Below, piece by piece: positions 61,670 to 64,000 of a stretch of 64,000 bases of DNA (its first letter is position 1; each line of letters opens with the position of its first letter). This stretch comes from Aurantiacibacter rhizosphaerae. Its GTDB lineage: Bacteria; Pseudomonadota; Alphaproteobacteria; Sphingomonadales; Sphingomonadaceae. The stretch lies in assembly GCF_009807005.1 (NCBI RefSeq), contig NZ_WUBR01000004.1, positions 62,001 to 126,000 of the forward strand, written 5' to 3'. The position numbers and the translations under genes are program-made. The notes under the pieces were generated by a model. It was not told where the DNA came from and did no database searches. It worked only from the letters and a program-made list of their open reading frames with translations.

Positions 61670-61681
61670 GCCTTGCCCTAG
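61666..61681. terminator. Short convergent hairpin between glycosyltransferase and secF
   Basis: CTAGG (61666-61670), spacer of 6, CCTAG (61677-61681), including both stop codons (TAG on either strand). The stem is only 5 bp, with no T-tract, so its role as a terminator is doubtful. Confidence 0.3.
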
Positions 61682-62655
61682 ATCTCGCCGCGCGCTTTCC
61701 TGTCCTGCTTTTCCGCCACCGTTTCTTCCGGCACGAAGCTGTGGCTGGTAACGCCCAGCCAGATCAGGATCGGCGCGGCCATGTAGATGGATGAGTAGGT
61801 GCCGACGAAAACGCCCAGCACAATCGCGGCGACCATGCCAAACAGGCTGGCCGGGCCAAAAAGCAGCAGCGGCAACAGCGCAACCAGCAGGGTAAGGCTG
61901 GTCATCACGGTACGCGCCAGTGTCTCATTCACCGACAGGTCCAGCAGTTCGGGAAGCGGCATCTTGCGATACTTCTTCAGGTTCTCACGAATACGGTCGT
62001 AAACCACGATCGTATCGTTGAGCGAATAACCGATTATCGCCAGGATCGCGGCGATGATCTGCAGGCTGAACTCCATCTGGAACAGCGCGAACATGCCCAG
62101 CGTCAATGACACGTCGTGGAACAGGGCGAAGAGCGCGCCTACGCCGAATTGCCATTCAAAGCGGATCCAGATGTAGGCCGCAATGGCCAGCATCGCGAAC
62201 AGCAGTGCGTAGACGGACTTCTCGCGGAATTCGCCGGACACTTTGCCCGAAACCGTGTTGTTCGAATCGACGCGGAAATCCGGGTGCTGTTCTGTTACCG
62301 TGTCGATGATCTGGGTTGCGATACGATTGGCAGCGGCGGGATCGCCCTCTGCACTTTCCGGCAGGCGCACGCGGATGGAAACCTGATTCACCTCGCCAAA
62401 TCGCTGGATCACCGGATCGCCCAGGCCCAGCGTGCCCAGTGTATCGCGCAGTTCACCGATTGGCGCCTCAGGTTCTTCGAGGAAGGTGCCGGTAATTTCC
62501 TGACCACCGGCGAAATCCACGCCGTAATTCAGTCCCTTGGTCATCACCAGGGCCCAGCTTGCGGCGATCAGCAGCAGGCTGACGACATAGAAAGGCACGC
62601 GCCATTTCAGGAACTTGATGTTGGTATCGTCGGGGACGAGCTTGAGCAATTTCAT
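61678..62655 (-). CDS. secF: Protein translocase subunit SecF
   Basis: RND-type subunit of the Sec holotranslocon, 325 aa, with six transmembrane helices and one periplasmic domain (about 35-135). NYGVDFAGGQEITG is the first signature; IRFEWQFGVGALFALFHDVSLTLG and LAIIGYSLNDTIVVYDRIRENL are the conserved transmembrane motifs with D-x-x-R/N charges needed for proton-driven function. It follows secD by 15 bp. Its stop lies in a short hairpin with the convergent glycosyltransferase stop. Confidence 0.96.
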   Translation of the reverse strand: MKLLKLVPDDTNIKFLKWRVPFYVVSLLLIAASWALVMTKGLNYGVDFAGGQEITGTFLEEPEAPIGELRDTLGTLGLGDPVIQRFGEVNQVSIRVRLPESAEGDPAAANRIATQIIDTVTEQHPDFRVDSNNTVSGKVSGEFREKSVYALLFAMLAIAAYIWIRFEWQFGVGALFALFHDVSLTLGMFALFQMEFSLQIIAAILAIIGYSLNDTIVVYDRIRENLKKYRKMPLPELLDLSVNETLARTVMTSLTLLVALLPLLLFGPASLFGMVAAIVLGVFVGTYSSIYMAAPILIWLGVTSHSFVPEETVAEKQDRKARGEI

Positions 62656-62670
62656 GATTTTTCCCTCCCC

Positions 62671-64000
62671 TTACACGTTGATTTCGGTGGGGCGCTTTTC
62701 GCGCAGCCAGCCGGCAACCCACATGCGGGTGAGCGTCACCGCGGTGAAGACCGAGGTAAACAGGCCGATGATCAGCACGACGGCAAAGCCGCGCACCGGA
62801 CCGCTGCCGAACAGGAACAGCAGCACACCGGCAATGAAGTTGGTGATATTGGCATCGTAGATGGCGCGGCTGGCTTCCCTGTAGCCATTCTCGACCGCCG
62901 CAACCACGCGTCTGCCGCGCTTGCGCTCCTCCCGGATGCGTTCGTTGATCAGCACGTTGGCATCCACCGCCGCGCCGATGGTCAGCACGAAACCGGCGAT
63001 ACCCGGCAGCGTCAGCGTGGTTTTCATGAAGGCCATGATGCCAAGCACCATCAGCACATTGAAGCCCAGCGCGATGGTCGCATAAATGCCGAACCGGCCG
63101 TAGGTGACAATCATCAGGACAATCACCAGCAAGGAACCGATGCCCATCGCAAGTGCGCCTGCCACGATCGAATCGCGGCCAAGGTCCGGCCCCACCGTGC
63201 GCTCCTCGATAATAGTCAGGTCCACCGGCAGCGCACCCGAACGCAGCGAAATGGCGAGCGCATTGGCGCTTTCCGTGGTGAAACCGCCGGAAATCTGCGC
63301 GCTGCCTGAAAGGATGGGTTCGTTGAACGTGGGCGCGGAAATCACCTCGTCATCGAGGATGATCGCGAAACGATCGCCCACGTTTTGCGTGGAAAGTTCT
63401 GCAAAACGTGCCCCGCCCTGCGCATCGAAGGTGATGGAGACGACAGGCTCGTTGGTCTGCTGGTCAAAGCTCTGCTGTGCATTCGTCAGGCTGTCCCCGC
63501 GGATGCCGCCAAGGCGGCGAACAGCTTCGAACTGTCCGGCAAAATCGCCGTCCTGCGCATAGGGAACAAGCTCGCTGCCGGGATTGGCCACGCCCTGCGC
63601 GATATCGCTGGGCAAGGCATTGGCATCCACCAGCTTGAATTCCAGCCGCGCCGTCTGGCCCAGCAGATCCTTCAACTGTTGCGGATCTTCAAGGCCGGGC
63701 ACCTGCACCACGATGCGGGTGTCACCCTGGCGGATAATCGTAGGTTCGCGCGTGCCCAGATCATCGATCCGGCGGCGCACGACATCGGTGGCGGAATCCA
63801 TCGCATCGGTAACGGCCTGCTCCAGCCCCTGCTCCGTCTGCGTCAACACCATGCGGTTACCGTCCATAACCGTCATGTTCCATTCGCGCACCAGACCGTT
63901 GCCGTTGATCAGCGGGGTAAGGATTTCGCGCGCACGGTCTATTTCCCCTGCGTCCTCCAGCATGAAGGACAGGCGCTGGTTCGCGGTAGATACGTCGCCG
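62671..64000 (-). CDS. secD: Protein translocase subunit SecD, 5' end missing
   Basis: Large subunit of the SecDF complex, 443 codons visible; the N-terminus (first transmembrane helix) lies beyond the right edge, because the frame is open to base 64000. The visible part has the periplasmic P1 domain (VVRRRIDDLGTREPTIIRQG, then RIVVQVPGLEDP), the SecD/F motif, and the C-terminal transmembrane block (GIGSLLVIVLMIVTYGRFGI, IAGFVLTIGAAVDANVLINE). The internal Met at 63963 is not the start. secF follows by 15 bp. Confidence 0.96.
   Translation of the reverse strand, partial: GDVSTANQRLSFMLEDAGEIDRAREILTPLINGNGLVREWNMTVMDGNRMVLTQTEQGLEQAVTDAMDSATDVVRRRIDDLGTREPTIIRQGDTRIVVQVPGLEDPQQLKDLLGQTARLEFKLVDANALPSDIAQGVANPGSELVPYAQDGDFAGQFEAVRRLGGIRGDSLTNAQQSFDQQTNEPVVSITFDAQGGARFAELSTQNVGDRFAIILDDEVISAPTFNEPILSGSAQISGGFTTESANALAISLRSGALPVDLTIIEERTVGPDLGRDSIVAGALAMGIGSLLVIVLMIVTYGRFGIYATIALGFNVLMVLGIMAFMKTTLTLPGIAGFVLTIGAAVDANVLINERIREERKRGRRVVAAVENGYREASRAIYDANITNFIAGVLLFLFGSGPVRGFAVVLIIGLFTSVFTAVTLTRMWVAGWLREKRPTEINV

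Noticed and set aside
1-64000. CRISPR arrays, insertion sequences, prophage
   Set aside because: No regularly spaced repeats, transposase or phage structural genes were seen on reading both strands.

Overview
The window is a chromosomal segment of an alphaproteobacterium, most likely Sphingomonadales and probably Erythrobacteraceae. It is GC-rich and densely packed, with many ATGA, GTGA and TTGA stop/start overlaps. The marker genes are alphaproteobacterial: a short LOV-HWE histidine kinase with a single-domain receiver, an NDUFS4-like Complex I subunit, a DUF6456 protein, and GAAC-N7-GAAC LexA boxes. I count 63 protein genes (one cut at each edge), tRNA-His(GTG), tRNA-Tyr(GTA) and a small SRP RNA. 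I see no IS element, prophage or CRISPR array; this is mostly core genome.

Layout. 1-4.9 kb (+): the end of a GGDEF-EAL c-di-GMP protein, then dapF-mtaB-ftsY-yciB, tightly coupled. 4.9-14.4 kb (-): leucine dehydrogenase, the cytochrome c maturation run ccmC-D-E-F-G-H-I, the K+ transporter kup and an APC permease. 14.4-15.8 kb: tRNA-His and a prolyl-hydroxylase-like/GFA pair. 15.8-28.1 kb (-): rpsB-tsf, a lipoprotein gene, pyrH-frr-uppS-cdsA-dxr-rseP-bamA-skp-fabZ and rpmE. lpxD and lpxA are missing from the bamA-fabZ block, as expected for an outer membrane without lipid A. 28.3-31.7 kb: a 66-residue membrane protein behind three perfect LexA boxes, pssA-psd (-), and an ABC1 kinase. 31.7-37.2 kb: a RamB/ScfR-type regulator divergent from the glyoxylate-shunt operon aceA, a 51-aa ORF, and glcB. 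37.2-50.6 kb: tRNA-Tyr, an rRNA methyltransferase, HU, Lon, YbaB, DnaX, SRP RNA, the NDUFS4-like subunit, HrpB and a polyprenyl diphosphate synthase. 50.6-55.9 kb: chorismate mutase, a LOV kinase and receiver behind an EcfG-type promoter, a PepSY/OmpR/histidine-kinase set, and a SIMPL protein. 56-64 kb: an ABC-F ATPase, a very acidic low-complexity protein, a DUF6456 protein divergent from an XRE regulator, a glycosyltransferase, and secD-secF.

The most interesting points are: (1) the SOS-box-controlled small membrane protein at 28388-28588, a candidate damage-inducible division or envelope factor; (2) the general-stress-type promoter directly in front of the blue-light LOV kinase/receiver pair; (3) the 51-aa ORF translationally coupled between isocitrate lyase and malate synthase; (4) operator-like TTTACAA/TTGTAAA repeats between the ScfR-type regulator and aceA.
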